Source: Candidatus Hebobacterum abditum (GTDB taxonomy: Bacteria > Armatimonadota > Hebobacteria > Hebobacterales > Hebobacteraceae). From it: a stretch of 64,000 nucleotides of DNA. Below are positions 52,726 to 62,464 of this stretch, piece by piece. Every line of letters begins with the position of its first letter. Position 1 is the stretch's first letter. The notes below the pieces were generated by a model. The model was not told the origin of the DNA. It was given only the letters and a program-made list of their open reading frames with translations, and made no database searches. A program made the position numbers and the translations under genes. Where the stretch lies: contig JALGXW010000007.1 in the NCBI GenBank assembly GCA_029821875.1, positions 47,640 to 111,639 on the forward strand, written 5' to 3'.

Positions 52726-53073
52726 TCAGAACTCCAGCCCCGCCTCGCGAGCTCCCTCGGCGACGGCCTTCACTTTCCCGTGATAGAGATATCCACCGCG
52801 ATCAAAGACGACGCGCTCGATCCCCGCGGCCTTCGCCCGCTCGCCGAGCACCTTGCCCACTGCTTTCGCGGCCTCCACCGTGCGTCGGGGGGCCCCGTTC
52901 GGGATGACTTCCGGCTCCCGGGAGTCAGCGGTGGCCAGCGTCCGGCCCTCCTCGTCGTCGATGAGCTGGGCGCGGACATACCGTAGGCTGCGGAACACGC
53001 ACAGCCGGGGCCGCTCGCCGGTGCCGCTGACGCGCTTGCGCACGCGCCGGTGGCGCCGCTGTCGTCCCGTCAT
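52726..53073 (-). CDS. rplR: Ribosomal protein L18
   Basis: 5S rRNA-binding protein. 115 residues from ATG 53073 behind GAGAGG; the upstream GTG adds seven unneeded residues. [31 protein letters not shown] and [26 protein letters not shown] are typical. Confidence 0.96.
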   Translation of the reverse strand: MTGRQRRHRRVRKRVSGTGERPRLCVFRSLRYVRAQLIDDEEGRTLATADSREPEVIPNGAPRRTVEAAKAVGKVLGERAKAAGIERVVFDRGGYLYHGKVKAVAEGAREAGLEF

Positions 53074-53117
53074 CTCTTGTCCGCCTCTCGCCACAGCTTC
53101 ACTCCCTCACAAAACGC

Positions 53118-53699
53118 TTACTGCTGCATCGCGGCCTGCGCGGCCTTCCCGGCCTTGCGGCGGATCTGCTCGCCTTGATAGCGGAACCCCTTCCCCTTGT
53201 AGGGCTCCGGCTTCTTGGCCGCCCTGATCGTCGCCGCGGTCTGGCCAAGCTGCTCCTTGTCGATCCCGCTCAGCGTTATCCGGGCCGACAGGTAGTCGTT
53301 CTCGCCCGTCGGCACGAAGGTCTCCAGAGCGGCCGAGATGCCCTCCGCCAGATCGAAGATCACTGGGTGCGAGAACCCGAGCTGCATGGTGAGCCGCTGG
53401 CCCTGCTGCTGGACGCGGAATCCAACGCCGTACAGCTCCAGCACCTTCTGGTAGCCCTCGGTCACACCGATCACCATATTGGCCACCAGGCTGCGGGTGA
53501 GGCCGTGCAGGGAGCGGTGCTCCTTGCTCTCCGAGGGCCGCCGGACGGTGATCACCCCGTCTTCGATGACGATCTCCATCGCCTCGTGCAGCCGGCGCGA
53601 CAGCTCCCCCTTCGGCCCCTTCACCGTGAGCTGATGGCCGCTCAACTCCGTCGTGACGCCCGAGGGCAGCGATATTGGTGCCTTGCCGATGCGCGACAT
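53118..53699 (-). CDS. rplF: Ribosomal protein L6
   Basis: Large-subunit protein near the factor-binding site. 193 residues, MSRIGKAPISLPSGV start and the C-terminal KPEPYKGKGFRYQGEQIRRKAGKA end. Confidence 0.98.
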   Translation of the reverse strand: MSRIGKAPISLPSGVTTELSGHQLTVKGPKGELSRRLHEAMEIVIEDGVITVRRPSESKEHRSLHGLTRSLVANMVIGVTEGYQKVLELYGVGFRVQQQGQRLTMQLGFSHPVIFDLAEGISAALETFVPTGENDYLSARITLSGIDKEQLGQTAATIRAAKKPEPYKGKGFRYQGEQIRRKAGKAAQAAMQQ

Positions 53700-53732
53700 C
53701 GTACGCTCTCCACACTACCAGACGTGACAGAA

Positions 53733-54131
53733 CTACCAGACGTGACAGAGGACCTCGCCGCCGACCCGCCGCCGCCGCGCCTCCCGGTCGGTCAGGACCC
53801 CCTGGGAGGTCGACAGCACCGCCACCCCCAGCCCGCCGAGGACCCGAGGGATCTCCTTCGAGTTCACGTAGATCCGCAGGCCTGGGCGGCTGATCCGTTG
53901 CACCCCCGTGATAACCGGCTCGCCGGACGACTGGTACCGGAGGTGGACGCGAATCTGTCCCTGCTTCTTGTCGTCGATGAGGTCGTACTTCTGTATATAC
54001 CCCTGGGCCTTGAGCACCTTGGCGATCTCCAGCTTCAACTTCGAGGCCGGGATGGTGGCGTGATCGTGGTGCGCCAGGTTGGCGTTTCTGATACGGGTCA
54101 GCATATCCGCAATAGAGTCAGTGACAGCCAT
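53733..54131 (-). CDS. rpsH: Ribosomal protein S8
   Basis: Central-domain 16S rRNA binder and likely translational regulator of the spc operon. 132 residues: [18 protein letters not shown] and the [22 protein letters not shown] end are typical. Confidence 0.98.
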   Translation of the reverse strand: MAVTDSIADMLTRIRNANLAHHDHATIPASKLKLEIAKVLKAQGYIQKYDLIDDKKQGQIRVHLRYQSSGEPVITGVQRISRPGLRIYVNSKEIPRVLGGLGVAVLSTSQGVLTDREARRRRVGGEVLCHVW

Positions 54132-54140
54132 TGCTCTTCC

Positions 54141-54326
54141 CTACCAGCTCGACTTGGTGATTCCGGGCAGGAGCCCCCGATGGGCCATCTCCCGGAAGCA
54201 GATTCGGCACATGCCGAACCGCCTCAGATAGGCCCTCGGCCGCCCGCATATCTGACAGCGGTTATAGCGGCGGACGCCGAACTTCGGCTTGCGCCGAGAC
54301 TTCTCTATCAATGCTTTGCGCGCCAA
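54141..54326 (-). CDS. rpsN: Ribosomal protein S14 type Z
   Basis: 61 residues from a TTG start at 54326. The zinc ligands C24, C27, C40 and C43 define the short zinc form. Length and [11 protein letters not shown] end are as expected. Confidence 0.96.
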   Translation of the reverse strand: MARKALIEKSRRKPKFGVRRYNRCQICGRPRAYLRRFGMCRICFREMAHRGLLPGITKSSW

Positions 54327-54352
54327 CCGTCACACCTCCCCTTCCGACACCG

Positions 54353-54961
54353 CTAGGACTCCCGCAGCGGGAACCCAAACTCCCGCAGGAGCGCGAGGCA
54401 CTCCTCGTCGCTCCTCGCGGTGGTCACTATCGTCACGTTCATGCCCTGGACGCGAGACACGCTGTCCAGGTCGATCTCCGGGAACACCGTCTGCTCCCGC
54501 AGGCCCAGGCTGTAGTTGCCCCGCCCATCCACCGCATCGGGCGACAGCCCCCGGAAGTCCCGGATCCGCGGCAGGGCCGTGCTGATCAGCCGATCCAGAA
54601 ACTCGTACATCCGATCGCGACGTAGCGTCACCTTGCAGCCCACGGGGTTGTTCTGCCGCACCTTGAACTGCGCGATGGAGCGCTTCGCCCGCGTGATCAC
54701 CGGCCGCTGGCCGGCGATGGTCGACAGCTCCGCCACGGCCACGTCCAAGACCTTCGGGTCCTGTGTGGCCGCTCCGACCCCCATGCTGACGATGATCTTG
54801 GCGAGCCGCGGGGCCTCCATGATGTTGGCGTATCCGAACCGGCGCACGAGGGCCGGCGCTATCTCGCCGAAGTAGCGCTCCTTCAGCCGCGGCTGCGGGG
54901 GGGCCGCCACGGCCGCCCCGGCCTCGCCGCTCTGCTCCTGTCCCTTCTCCTCCGCAGACAT
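54353..54961 (-). CDS. rplE: Ribosomal protein L5
   Basis: 5S rRNA binder. 202 residues from [14 protein letters not shown] at 54961 behind AAGGGAAGG. The N-terminal 25 residues are an Ala/Gln-rich extension before [20 protein letters not shown]. The core and the end ([20 protein letters not shown]) are typical. Confidence 0.97.
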   Translation of the reverse strand: MSAEEKGQEQSGEAGAAVAAPPQPRLKERYFGEIAPALVRRFGYANIMEAPRLAKIIVSMGVGAATQDPKVLDVAVAELSTIAGQRPVITRAKRSIAQFKVRQNNPVGCKVTLRRDRMYEFLDRLISTALPRIRDFRGLSPDAVDGRGNYSLGLREQTVFPEIDLDSVSRVQGMNVTIVTTARSDEECLALLREFGFPLRES

Positions 54962-54980
54962 TGCCTTCCCTTGGCTTCCC

Positions 54981-55421
54981 CTACCTGATCGCGTCCACCG
55001 GTTCGCCGCAGCGCCTGCAGACACGCGCAGTCTTTCCCTCGACCTCGCCCCTCCGCACCCGTGTGGGCCGATCGCAGCTCGGACACACGAGCATCACGTT
55101 CGCAATCGGAACCGGCCCCGGCTGCTCGATCCGGCCGCTCTGGATCTGGGTCGCACGCGTCGTCCGGCCCCGAGGCCGAGAGTGCTTGATCTGCATGTTC
55201 ACGCCTTCCACCAGCACCCGCTTGCCGTCGGGCAGAACCCGGATCACCCGCGCCCTGCGTCCTGGCCGGCGATTCGCCTCCCGCCTCTGGCCCTCGGGAT
55301 CCAGCCGCTCAATGTCTTCCTCGGTCAGCCGGCTCTCCCGATCCCCGCCCGAGCGTATGTAGACCGTATCTCCTTTTCTGATCCGCGGCTTGCGGCGGCC
55401 GCCCTGCTCCTTGCGCTTCAC
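54981..55421 (-). CDS. rplX: Ribosomal protein L24 with insertion in the KOW region
   Basis: Assembly-initiating protein. 146 residues, longer than the usual 100-110. [13 protein letters not shown] starts the KOW motif, but about 25 residues (28-53, [20 protein letters not shown] and more) intervene before [20 protein letters not shown]. The C-terminal zinc-type ribbon CPSC...CRRC is complete. Confidence 0.95.
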   Translation of the reverse strand: MKRKEQGGRRKPRIRKGDTVYIRSGGDRESRLTEEDIERLDPEGQRREANRRPGRRARVIRVLPDGKRVLVEGVNMQIKHSRPRGRTTRATQIQSGRIEQPGPVPIANVMLVCPSCDRPTRVRRGEVEGKTARVCRRCGEPVDAIR

Positions 55422-55422
55422 C

Positions 55423-55791
55423 TCAGATCACCTCCGGCGCCAGGGAGACGATGCGCATGAACTCTTTCTCCCTCAGCTCCCGTGCGACAGGGCCGAACAC
55501 CCTCGTCCCTCGCGGGTTTCGCATGTCGCTGATCAACACGCAGGCGTTCTCGTCGAACCGGATGATCGAGCCGTCCTGCCGCCGCATAGGCTGCTTCTGG
55601 CGGACCACCACCGCGCGCGACATCAGCCCCTTCTCGATGGCAGCGCCCGGAGTGATCTGCTTCACCGACACCACGATCACGTCGCCCACCCGGGCGTACT
55701 TGCGGGCCGACCCGCCCAGCACGCGGATGCACTCCGCCACCCGGGCACCCGTGTTGTCCGCCACCTTCAATCTTGTCCGAAGCCCAATCAT
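55423..55791 (-). CDS. rplN: Ribosomal protein L14
   Basis: 122 residues: [27 protein letters not shown] and [30 protein letters not shown] are typical. It lies after the EF-G-like gene instead of directly after rpsQ and ends 1 nt before rplX. Confidence 0.98.
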   Translation of the reverse strand: MIGLRTRLKVADNTGARVAECIRVLGGSARKYARVGDVIVVSVKQITPGAAIEKGLMSRAVVVRQKQPMRRQDGSIIRFDENACVLISDMRNPRGTRVFGPVARELREKEFMRIVSLAPEVI

Positions 55792-55830
55792 CGTGCTCTG
55801 CCCATGCCTTGCGCGCAGGCCTGCGCCCCG

Positions 55831-57909
55831 CTAGTGCTGCTCCTTCTCCTTCTTGGCCGCCTCGGCTATCCCCTGGGAGAGGTGATCCGGCACCTCCTGG
55901 TAGTGCGAGAACTGAATGCCGTATCCGCCCCGGCCGCCCGTGAGCGACCGAAGCTCCGACCCGAAGTTCGCCATCTCCGCCAGCGGAACCGTCGCCCGAA
56001 CCACCTGGGAGTTGCCCCGGGGCTCCATGCCCAGGATGTTGGCACGCTTGCCGTTGAGCGCCCCAATCACATCCCCCATCTGGTCGGCGGGCGTGGTCAC
56101 GGCCACCTCCGCGATCGGCTCCAGCAGGATCACCCCGGCCTCCTCGGCCCCTTTCTGGAGCGCGATCGAGCCCGCTATCTTGAAGGCCATGTCGGAGGAG
56201 TCCACGGGGTGGCTCGATCCATCGTCCAGGATCGCCTTCAGGTCGGTCATCGGGTAGCTGGCGAGCACGCCCTTGCCCATCGCCTCCCGGATGCCCTTCT
56301 CGACCGCCGGGACGAAGTTGCGCGGCACCGAGCCGCCCTTGACCTCATTCGCGAACTCGAAGCCCTCGCCCCGCGGCATCGGCTCGATGCGCACCCAGAC
56401 GTCGCCGAATTGACCCCTGCCGCCCGTCTGCCGCCTGAACCGTCCCTGCACCCGGGCGCTCCCGCGCACCGTCTCCCTGTAAGGGATCTTGGGCGCGCCG
56501 GTCTGCACCTCGACGCCGAACTGCCGCTGCAAGCGCGAGACGACCACCTCCAGGTGCAGGTCACCCAGCCCCGACAGGATGCTCTCGTTCGTGTCCGGGT
56601 TCATGCTGAACTGAATCGTCGGGTCTTCCTCGGACAGCCGCGCCAGCGCGGCCCCGACCTTGTCCTCGTCGGCCCGCGACTTCGCCGTGACGGCGAGCGA
56701 GAACACCGACAGCGGGAACTCGATTCCCGGCAGCAGGATCGGGCTCCGTTCCTCGCACAGCGTGTCGCCGGTAACCGTGGTGTGGAGCTTCGCCACCAGT
56801 GCCATGTCGCCGGCCGGCACCGCGGAGACGGCCTCCTGCTTCTTGCCCACGGGACACAGCAGCGGGCCGATTCGCTCCCGCTGCCCCTGGGTCGCGTTGT
56901 AGACCTGCGAGTCGCTGTGGAGGGTGCCGGAGTACACCCGGAAGTACGTGAGCCGCCCCGCGTAGGGATCGGCCGTGGTCTTGAAGACCAGCGCGCACAG
57001 CGGCGCGCCGGCCTCGGCCGGCCGCTCCTCTTCCTGCTCGCTCCGCGGGTGCTTCCCCGTCGCCGGCGCCGCCTCCACCGGGGTCGGCAGGTCGGCCACG
57101 ATGGTGTCCAGCAATGCCCGCACACCCAGGCCATTGGTGCCGCCGACCGCGACCGCGGGCACCACCTTGCCCGCCAACGTGGCTGCCCGCAGCCCCCGGA
57201 CAATCTCCTGCGGAGACAGCGTCTCCTCTTCCAGGTACTTCTCCATCAGCTCGTCGTCGGCCTCGGCCGCCGCTTCAATCACCTTCTCCCTATGCTCAGC
57301 CACCACCGCGGCCATGTCCTCGGGGATGGGAACCTCCGTCTCCTTGCCTCCTTCAGCCTTGTAGGCAACGCCCTTTACCAGATCGATCACCCCGCTCAGG
57401 TTGACCTGGCTCCCGATGGGCACGGACACGGCGACGGCGTTGCAGCGCAGGCCCGCCCGCACCTCGGCCAGCGTGCGGGCGAAGTCCGTATGCTCGCGGT
57501 CGAGCTTCGTGATCGCCACCAGGCGCGGCAGGCCCCGGGCCGCGGCCTCGTCGGAGTAGCGTTCCGTCTGCACCTCCACCCCGGCGGTCGCGTCCACGGC
57601 CACCACCACCCCGTCGGGGACCCGCAGCGCGGCCGCCACCTCGCCGCCGAAGTCCGCGTAGCCGGGCGTGTCGAGCAGGTTGATCTTGCATCCCTCCCAC
57701 TCGAACGGCAGGAAGGCGAGCGAGATCGACGTCTTCCGCGAGATCTCCTCCTGATCCCCGTCGGAGACGGTCGTCCCCTCGTCAACGGAGCCCAGCCGGT
57801 CGGTGACGCCGGCCTGGAAGAGCATCGCCTCGCTGATCGAGGTCTTGCCCGATTGGCCGTGTCCCACCAGGGCTACGTTGCGCAAGCGATCGATCTCATA
57901 CACTCTCAT
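55831..57909 (-). CDS. EF-G-like translation GTPase (EF-G2 type) inside the S10 operon
   Basis: 692 residues. G1 is GHGQSGKTS (16-24), G3 is DTPGYAD (80-86), and the G4 position reads TKLD (134-137) in place of NKxD. Domain II to V motifs follow (KTTADPYAGRLTYFRVYSGTL, GLGDLHLEVVVSRLQRQFGVEVQTG, VRIEPMPRGEGFEFANEVKGGSVPRNFVPAVEKG, EPRGNSQVVRATVPLAEMANFGSELRSLTGGRG). The VDEGTTVSDGDQEE and FEWEGCKINLLDTPG text is that of the EF-G2 paralogue group rather than canonical fusA. It lies between rpsQ (40 nt) and rplN (39 nt). Its role is unproven. Confidence 0.92.
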   Translation of the reverse strand: MRVYEIDRLRNVALVGHGQSGKTSISEAMLFQAGVTDRLGSVDEGTTVSDGDQEEISRKTSISLAFLPFEWEGCKINLLDTPGYADFGGEVAAALRVPDGVVVAVDATAGVEVQTERYSDEAAARGLPRLVAITKLDREHTDFARTLAEVRAGLRCNAVAVSVPIGSQVNLSGVIDLVKGVAYKAEGGKETEVPIPEDMAAVVAEHREKVIEAAAEADDELMEKYLEEETLSPQEIVRGLRAATLAGKVVPAVAVGGTNGLGVRALLDTIVADLPTPVEAAPATGKHPRSEQEEERPAEAGAPLCALVFKTTADPYAGRLTYFRVYSGTLHSDSQVYNATQGQRERIGPLLCPVGKKQEAVSAVPAGDMALVAKLHTTVTGDTLCEERSPILLPGIEFPLSVFSLAVTAKSRADEDKVGAALARLSEEDPTIQFSMNPDTNESILSGLGDLHLEVVVSRLQRQFGVEVQTGAPKIPYRETVRGSARVQGRFRRQTGGRGQFGDVWVRIEPMPRGEGFEFANEVKGGSVPRNFVPAVEKGIREAMGKGVLASYPMTDLKAILDDGSSHPVDSSDMAFKIAGSIALQKGAEEAGVILLEPIAEVAVTTPADQMGDVIGALNGKRANILGMEPRGNSQVVRATVPLAEMANFGSELRSLTGGRGGYGIQFSHYQEVPDHLSQGIAEAAKKEKEQH

Positions 57910-57949
57910 ACTTCGCCAGCCTCCTGCCGGATCGCCGAAGAGTCCGGCG

Positions 57950-58207
57950 CTACCTGGCCTTCTCCAGCACCGAGACGACGCGCCACCGCTTCGTCTTGCT
58001 CAGCGGCCTCGTCTCCATGATCCGCACCCGATCCCCCACGGAGCACTCGTTCTCCGCGTCGTGCGCCTTGCACCGGGCCGTCCGCCGGATCACCTTCTTG
58101 TACAGCCGATGGCGCACGAGCCGCTCCACCTGCACGACCACGGTCTTGTCCATCAGGTCGCTGACAACGGTGCCTTCCCGCACCTTCCTTCTCGATCTCT
58201 CTGCCAT
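57950..58207 (-). CDS. rpsQ: Ribosomal protein S17
   Basis: 85 residues: [39 protein letters not shown] and the [22 protein letters not shown] end are typical. Confidence 0.97.
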   Translation of the reverse strand: MAERSRRKVREGTVVSDLMDKTVVVQVERLVRHRLYKKVIRRTARCKAHDAENECSVGDRVRIMETRPLSKTKRWRVVSVLEKAR

Positions 58208-58234
58208 AGAGCGCGTCCTCTCGTCGCCCGGAGC

Positions 58235-58435
58235 CTAGGCGACCTCTCTGAGTCCTCTCTCCGCCAGAATGGTCAAGATGCGTGCGATGTTCTTCTTCAC
58301 CTCGCGCATGCGCCGCACGTTTCCGATCTGCTGCGTGGCGGCCTGGAACCGCAGGTTGAACAGCTCCTGCCGATCTTGGTCGAGCCGCTCCTGCAGCTCG
58401 GCATTGCTCATCTCCCTAAGCTCCGCTGGCTTCAC
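58235..58435 (-). CDS. rpmC: Ribosomal protein L29
   Basis: 66 residues from GTG at 58435 ([31 protein letters not shown]), with GGGAG eight bases upstream. The gene start overlaps the end of rplP by about 20 nt. Confidence 0.93.
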   Translation of the reverse strand: MKPAELREMSNAELQERLDQDRQELFNLRFQAATQQIGNVRRMREVKKNIARILTILAERGLREVA

Positions 58436-58859
58436 CGCTCCCACTCCCAATATCCGCGCGCATCACAAAGCGCGTCTGAATCGGCAGCTTGTGCGCCGCC
58501 TTCCGCAGCGCCTCCCGAGCCGTCTCCTCCGGCACGCCGCCCATCTCGAACAGCACCCGGCCTCGCTTCACCACCGCCACCCAGTACTCCGGCGACCCCT
58601 TGCCGCTGCCCATGCGCGTCTCGGCCGGCTTCGCGGTCACCGGCTTGTCCGGGAAGACCCGTATCCACACCTTCCCGGCGCGCCGTATGTAGCGGGTCAT
58701 CGTGACCCGCGCGGCCTCGATCTGCCGGCTCGTCAGCCAGCAGTTGCCCAGCGCCACCAGCCCGTACTCTCCGGAGGCCAGTGTGTTGCCGCGGCCGGCC
58801 TTACCCTTCCGCCGGCCTCTCTGTTGCTTCCGATGCTTGACCTTCGACGGCATCAACAT
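58416..58859 (-). CDS. rplP: Ribosomal protein L16
   Basis: Near the peptidyl-transferase centre. About 147 residues: [60 protein letters not shown]. The start (ATG 58859 or 58853) lies inside the 3' end of rpsC, overlapping it by 53-59 nt. GAGGAG within rpsC serves as its ribosome site. Confidence 0.97.
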   Translation of the reverse strand: MLMPSKVKHRKQQRGRRKGKAGRGNTLASGEYGLVALGNCWLTSRQIEAARVTMTRYIRRAGKVWIRVFPDKPVTAKPAETRMGSGKGSPEYWVAVVKRGRVLFEMGGVPEETAREALRKAAHKLPIQTRFVMRADIGSGSGEASGA

Positions 58860-59952
58860 CTTCCGTCTGCTCCTCTGCCGGTGCGCTGGCTTCTCCCTCT
58901 GGCCGCTCCGATGCCTCTGGCTCGCCCGCCGTCTCCGCCAGCTCTGTCGGTGACTCCGCGGCAGGCTCCTCTACAACCACCGGCTGTTCCGCAGCCTCGG
59001 GCTGTCCAGGGCCGGCCGCTCCTTCGGCGGCGACTGGCTCCTCAGCCACAGCCGGCGGCTCCGGCGCGGCGGCAGGCTCCTCAGCCGCAGCCGTCGCTTC
59101 CGGCGCGGCCACAGGCTCCTCCACAGATGCTGCCGGTTCCGGCGCGCCCTCCACCGCGGGCTCGGCCTCGGCCGTCTCGGCGGCCTCGGCCCTTCTCACG
59201 CCGACCCGACGCCAGCCGCGGCGCGGCCGCTCCGGGGCGGCCGCCGGCCGCTCGATCCTCTCCTCGGGCGCGGGGGCCTTCGGCAGCACGTCGCCGCGGT
59301 AGATCCACGCCTTCACGCCGATGTTTCCAGAGGCGGTGGTCGCCTCGGTGAAGCCGTAGTCGACATCGGCCCGCAGCGTATGCAGCGGGATCTTGCCGTC
59401 GCGGTCGGAATAGACCCGCGACATCTCCGTCCCGCCGAGCCGCCCGGCCAGCATCACTCGAACTCCCTGCGCGCCCATTCTCATCGACCGCTGGACGGCC
59501 TGCCGAACGGCCCGCTTGAAGGCGATGCGCCGCTCGAGCTGGCCCGCCACGTTCTCCGCCACGAGCTGCGCATCGAGCTCCGGCTGGCGGACCTCCTGGA
59601 CGTTGATATGGACCTTCTGCCCGACGATCCGCTCGATGTCGGCCCGGATGTCTTCCACCCCGCGGCCGCCCCGCCCGATGATGATGCCGGGCTTGGCCGT
59701 GTGCAGCGTGAGCTTCAGCATATTCGGGGCCCGCTCGATCTCGATCCGGCTGATGCCCGCGTCGCGGTTCCGGGAGCGAGTCCCCCGCCGGCCGCCGCCG
59801 TCGCCGCCCGTAAAGCGCTTCCGCAGCAGGCCGCGGACCTTGGCGTCCGCCAGGACCCATTCTCTGTAGGTCGACTTGCCGGCGTACCACCGGCTGTCCC
59901 AGTCCCGGATAATTCCGAGCCGCAGCCCGATTGGATTGACCTTCTGTCCCAT
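58801..59952 (-). CDS. rpsC: Ribosomal protein S3 with 150-residue Ala/Glu/Pro tail
   Basis: mRNA-entrance helicase protein. 383 residues. The KH core ([42 protein letters not shown]) and the typical end near residue 225 ([19 protein letters not shown]) are intact. There is also a Gly/Arg insertion at about 48-66. After 225 comes a low-complexity tail rich in Ala, Glu and Pro ([20 protein letters not shown] and so on) that reaches into rplP. Normal length is 210-240. The tail is probably disordered and surface exposed. Confidence 0.96.
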   Translation of the reverse strand: MGQKVNPIGLRLGIIRDWDSRWYAGKSTYREWVLADAKVRGLLRKRFTGGDGGGRRGTRSRNRDAGISRIEIERAPNMLKLTLHTAKPGIIIGRGGRGVEDIRADIERIVGQKVHINVQEVRQPELDAQLVAENVAGQLERRIAFKRAVRQAVQRSMRMGAQGVRVMLAGRLGGTEMSRVYSDRDGKIPLHTLRADVDYGFTEATTASGNIGVKAWIYRGDVLPKAPAPEERIERPAAAPERPRRGWRRVGVRRAEAAETAEAEPAVEGAPEPAASVEEPVAAPEATAAAEEPAAAPEPPAVAEEPVAAEGAAGPGQPEAAEQPVVVEEPAAESPTELAETAGEPEASERPEGEASAPAEEQTEDVDAVEGQASEATERPAEG

Positions 59953-60308
59953 CAGCTCTCTCCTTCGGGTTCAGGCCCCTCATCGCTCACGACCACGCCG
60001 ATGTGGCTGATCCGTTTGCGGATCATGCCCACCCGACCTCCGGAGGCGGCCCGCCACCGCTTCATCGTCGGGCCCGCGTCGACCCAGGCCTCCTCCACCC
60101 ACAGCTCCTCCGACTCCATGTCGTGGTTGTTCTCGGCGTTGGCGGCAGCCGAGTCCACCACCCGCCGGATCGTCTTCGCCGCTCGGTGGGGCAGCAGGTT
60201 CAGCAGCGACTGGGCCTCCTTCACCGGCAGGCCCTTGATCAACCGGAGCGTCCGCCGCACCTTGCGCGGCGACATGCGTATATATCGGGCGACAGCTCTC
60301 GCTTGCAT
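59952..60308 (-). CDS. rplV: Ribosomal protein L22
   Basis: Exit-tunnel protein. 118 residues: [62 protein letters not shown]. Its stop overlaps the rpsC ATG as TGATG. Confidence 0.98.
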   Translation of the reverse strand: MQARAVARYIRMSPRKVRRTLRLIKGLPVKEAQSLLNLLPHRAAKTIRRVVDSAAANAENNHDMESEELWVEEAWVDAGPTMKRWRAASGGRVGMIRKRISHIGVVVSDEGPEPEGES

Positions 60309-60344
60309 CTGGCGCGCAGCTCCCCTTCGGCGCTTCCGCTCTCT

Positions 60345-60629
60345 CTACCTCAGCGCGGTCGAGCGCTCGGTGTGATGTCCGTGCCCGCGGAAATGGCGCG
60401 TCGGCGCGAACTCACCCAGCTTGTGCCCGACCATGTTCTCGGTTATGAAGACCGGCACGTGCTTCCGCCCGTCGTGGACGGCGATGGTGTGGCCTATCAT
60501 CTCCGGCGTGACCGTCGACGCCCGCGACCAGCACTTGACGATCCGCTTCTCGTTCGAGGCGTTGAGGGCATCGATCTTCTTCATCAGACTCGGATGGACG
60601 TACGGTCCCTTTTTCAACGATCTCGGCAT
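60345..60629 (-). CDS. rpsS: Ribosomal protein S19
   Basis: 94 residues: [20 protein letters not shown] and [38 protein letters not shown], all typical. Confidence 0.98.
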   Translation of the reverse strand: MPRSLKKGPYVHPSLMKKIDALNASNEKRIVKCWSRASTVTPEMIGHTIAVHDGRKHVPVFITENMVGHKLGEFAPTRHFRGHGHHTERSTALR

Positions 60630-60642
60630 CGCTCCACCCGCC

Positions 60643-61506
60643 TTACTTGGCGCCTCGGCGCCGCAGGATGAACTTGTCGCTCCGCTGCCTCTTCTTCCGC
60701 GTCTTCCGGCCCAGCGTGGGCTTGCCCGTCGGCGAGACCGGGCTCTTGCGCCCGATCGGGCTCTTGCCCTCTCCGCCCCCGTGCGGATGATCCCGCGGGC
60801 TCATCACCACGCCCCGAACATGCGGCCGCCGGCCCAGCCACCGCTTCCGCCCGGCCTTCCCCAGCGTCACATTGCTGTGGTCCAGGTTACTCACGACACC
60901 CACCGTCGCCCGGCACCCCAGATACACCAGCCTCACCTCGCTGGAGGGGAGCCGCAGGGTGGCGAACTTCCCCTCCTTCGCCAGCAGCTGCGCGCCGCTC
61001 CCCGCGCTCCGGCACAACTGCCCGCCGGACCCCGGCTTCAGCTCGATGTTGTGCACGACCGTGCCCACCGGGATCGCCTCCAGCGGGAAGGCGGAGCCCA
61101 AGCGCACCTCCAACGTCTCCCCGCTCCGGGCGCGGGCCCCGATGGCGGTGCCGGACATCACGACATCGCCCTCACGCACTCCGGAGGGTGCGATGATGTA
61201 GCGCTTCTCCCCATCCGCGTAGTGCAACAGGGCGATATGGGCCGAGCGGTTGGGGTCATACTCGATGGCGGCCACCCGGGCCGGCACCATATCCTTGTTG
61301 CGCTTGAAGTCGATCTCGCGGTAGCGCCGCTTGTGGCCGCCCCCCCGGAAGCGCACGCTCGTGTGGCCCCGGTTGTCGCGGGCGCCGCTGCGTGTCTTCC
61401 CGCGCACGAGCGCCTTCTCCGGCCGCTTCGAGGAGACGTCGGGCCGCTCCAGCGTCGTCATGAAGCGACGCACCGGTGTCGTCGGCTTGTATCTCTTGGT
61501 CGGCAC
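60643..61506 (-). CDS. rplB: Ribosomal protein L2
   Basis: Peptidyl-transferase-centre protein. 287 residues, a little longer than usual. Core [17 protein letters not shown] and the C-terminal [51 protein letters not shown] are standard. Confidence 0.98.
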   Translation of the reverse strand: MPTKRYKPTTPVRRFMTTLERPDVSSKRPEKALVRGKTRSGARDNRGHTSVRFRGGGHKRRYREIDFKRNKDMVPARVAAIEYDPNRSAHIALLHYADGEKRYIIAPSGVREGDVVMSGTAIGARARSGETLEVRLGSAFPLEAIPVGTVVHNIELKPGSGGQLCRSAGSGAQLLAKEGKFATLRLPSSEVRLVYLGCRATVGVVSNLDHSNVTLGKAGRKRWLGRRPHVRGVVMSPRDHPHGGGEGKSPIGRKSPVSPTGKPTLGRKTRKKRQRSDKFILRRRGAK

Positions 61507-61530
61507 AGCTCGCTCCTTACCTTCGCTCCG

Positions 61531-61842
61531 TTACAGGCCTTCGAAGGCCGGTATCGTGCCTTCCCGCAGCGTCACCACCGCCTTCTTCCAGACGGAGGTG
61601 CTGCCCTCGAGGCGTCCCATGCGGCGACGCCCGTAGCCACCCAGCCGCCGCCTCTTGCCGGCGATGCGCATCGTGTTCACCTTGGCGACCCGCGCCTCGG
61701 GGAACAGCATCTCTACCGCCTGCCGTATCTCCACCTTGTTCGCATCGAGCGCGACCTCGAAGGCGTATTTCTTCTGGGCCGTCATCGCCACGCTCTTCTC
61801 CGTCAGAAGCGGCCGGATGATGATCGCTCTCGGATCTCTCAT
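61531..61842 (-). CDS. rplW: Ribosomal protein L23
   Basis: Exit-tunnel docking site for trigger factor and SRP. 103 residues, ATG at 61842 overlapping the rplD stop as ATGA. IIRPLLTEKSVAMTAQKKYAFEVALDANKVEIRQAVEMLF is typical. Confidence 0.97.
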   Translation of the reverse strand: MRDPRAIIIRPLLTEKSVAMTAQKKYAFEVALDANKVEIRQAVEMLFPEARVAKVNTMRIAGKRRRLGGYGRRRMGRLEGSTSVWKKAVVTLREGTIPAFEGL

Positions 61843-62462
61843 GACAGCCGCGCCTCCAGGGCCTCGATGGCATCCCTGAGGATGAATATCTTGCGGGCGC
61901 TCAGCACGTCGAGGGCGTCCAGCTCGGTCGCGGGCCGGATGGCCAGCCCCGGTATGTTGCGGCCGCACCGCCACAGCAGCGGGTCCGCCTGCGGGGGAAC
62001 GAGCAGCACGCCTCGGTCCGCCTCCAGCGCGTCGAGTATCGCCTGCAGCTCCCGCGTCTTCGTCTCCGGAAGCTCGAACGGCTCCAGGATCGCCACCTCC
62101 CCGCCGGCCGCCTGCGCGCTGAGGGCCGACCGCAGCCCCTCGAGCTTTGCCGACCGCGGCAGGCGCTGGCGGTGCGATCGAGCCCGCGGGCCCATCGCCA
62201 CCCCGCCTCCGGTCCAGTGCGGCGGACGGCGATCTCCCACCCGCGCTCGCGCGGTGCCCTTCTGCCGCCACAGCTTCCGCGTGCTGCCGGCCACCTCGCT
62301 TCGGGTCTTCGCATGCGAGGTGCCCTGCCGCTGGGCCGCCATCGCCGCGACGACGACCTCGTGGAGCAAGCTCAGGTTGGGCTCCCGCCCAAAGATGTGA
62401 TCCGGCGCCTCCAGCTCGCCGGTCTGCTCTCCTTCCGCGTTATAGATGGGGAGAGTCGGCAT
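61839..62462 (-). CDS. rplD: Ribosomal protein L4
   Basis: Tunnel protein and S10 operon autoregulator in E. coli. 207 residues from ATG 62462, 2 nt after the rplC stop. KTRSEVAGSTRKLWRQKGTARARVGDRRPPHWTGGGVAMGPRARSH contains the tunnel loop. Confidence 0.97.
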   Translation of the reverse strand: MPTLPIYNAEGEQTGELEAPDHIFGREPNLSLLHEVVVAAMAAQRQGTSHAKTRSEVAGSTRKLWRQKGTARARVGDRRPPHWTGGGVAMGPRARSHRQRLPRSAKLEGLRSALSAQAAGGEVAILEPFELPETKTRELQAILDALEADRGVLLVPPQADPLLWRCGRNIPGLAIRPATELDALDVLSARKIFILRDAIEALEARLS

Positions 62463-62464
62463 AC

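Noticed and set aside
55390..58020. An 876-codon plus-strand open frame across the EF-G-like and neighbouring ribosomal genes, and similar ones at 45566-48007 and 60421-62400
   Set aside because: All are antisense to certain genes, are rich in Arg, His and Ala, and show no domains; they are composition artefacts.
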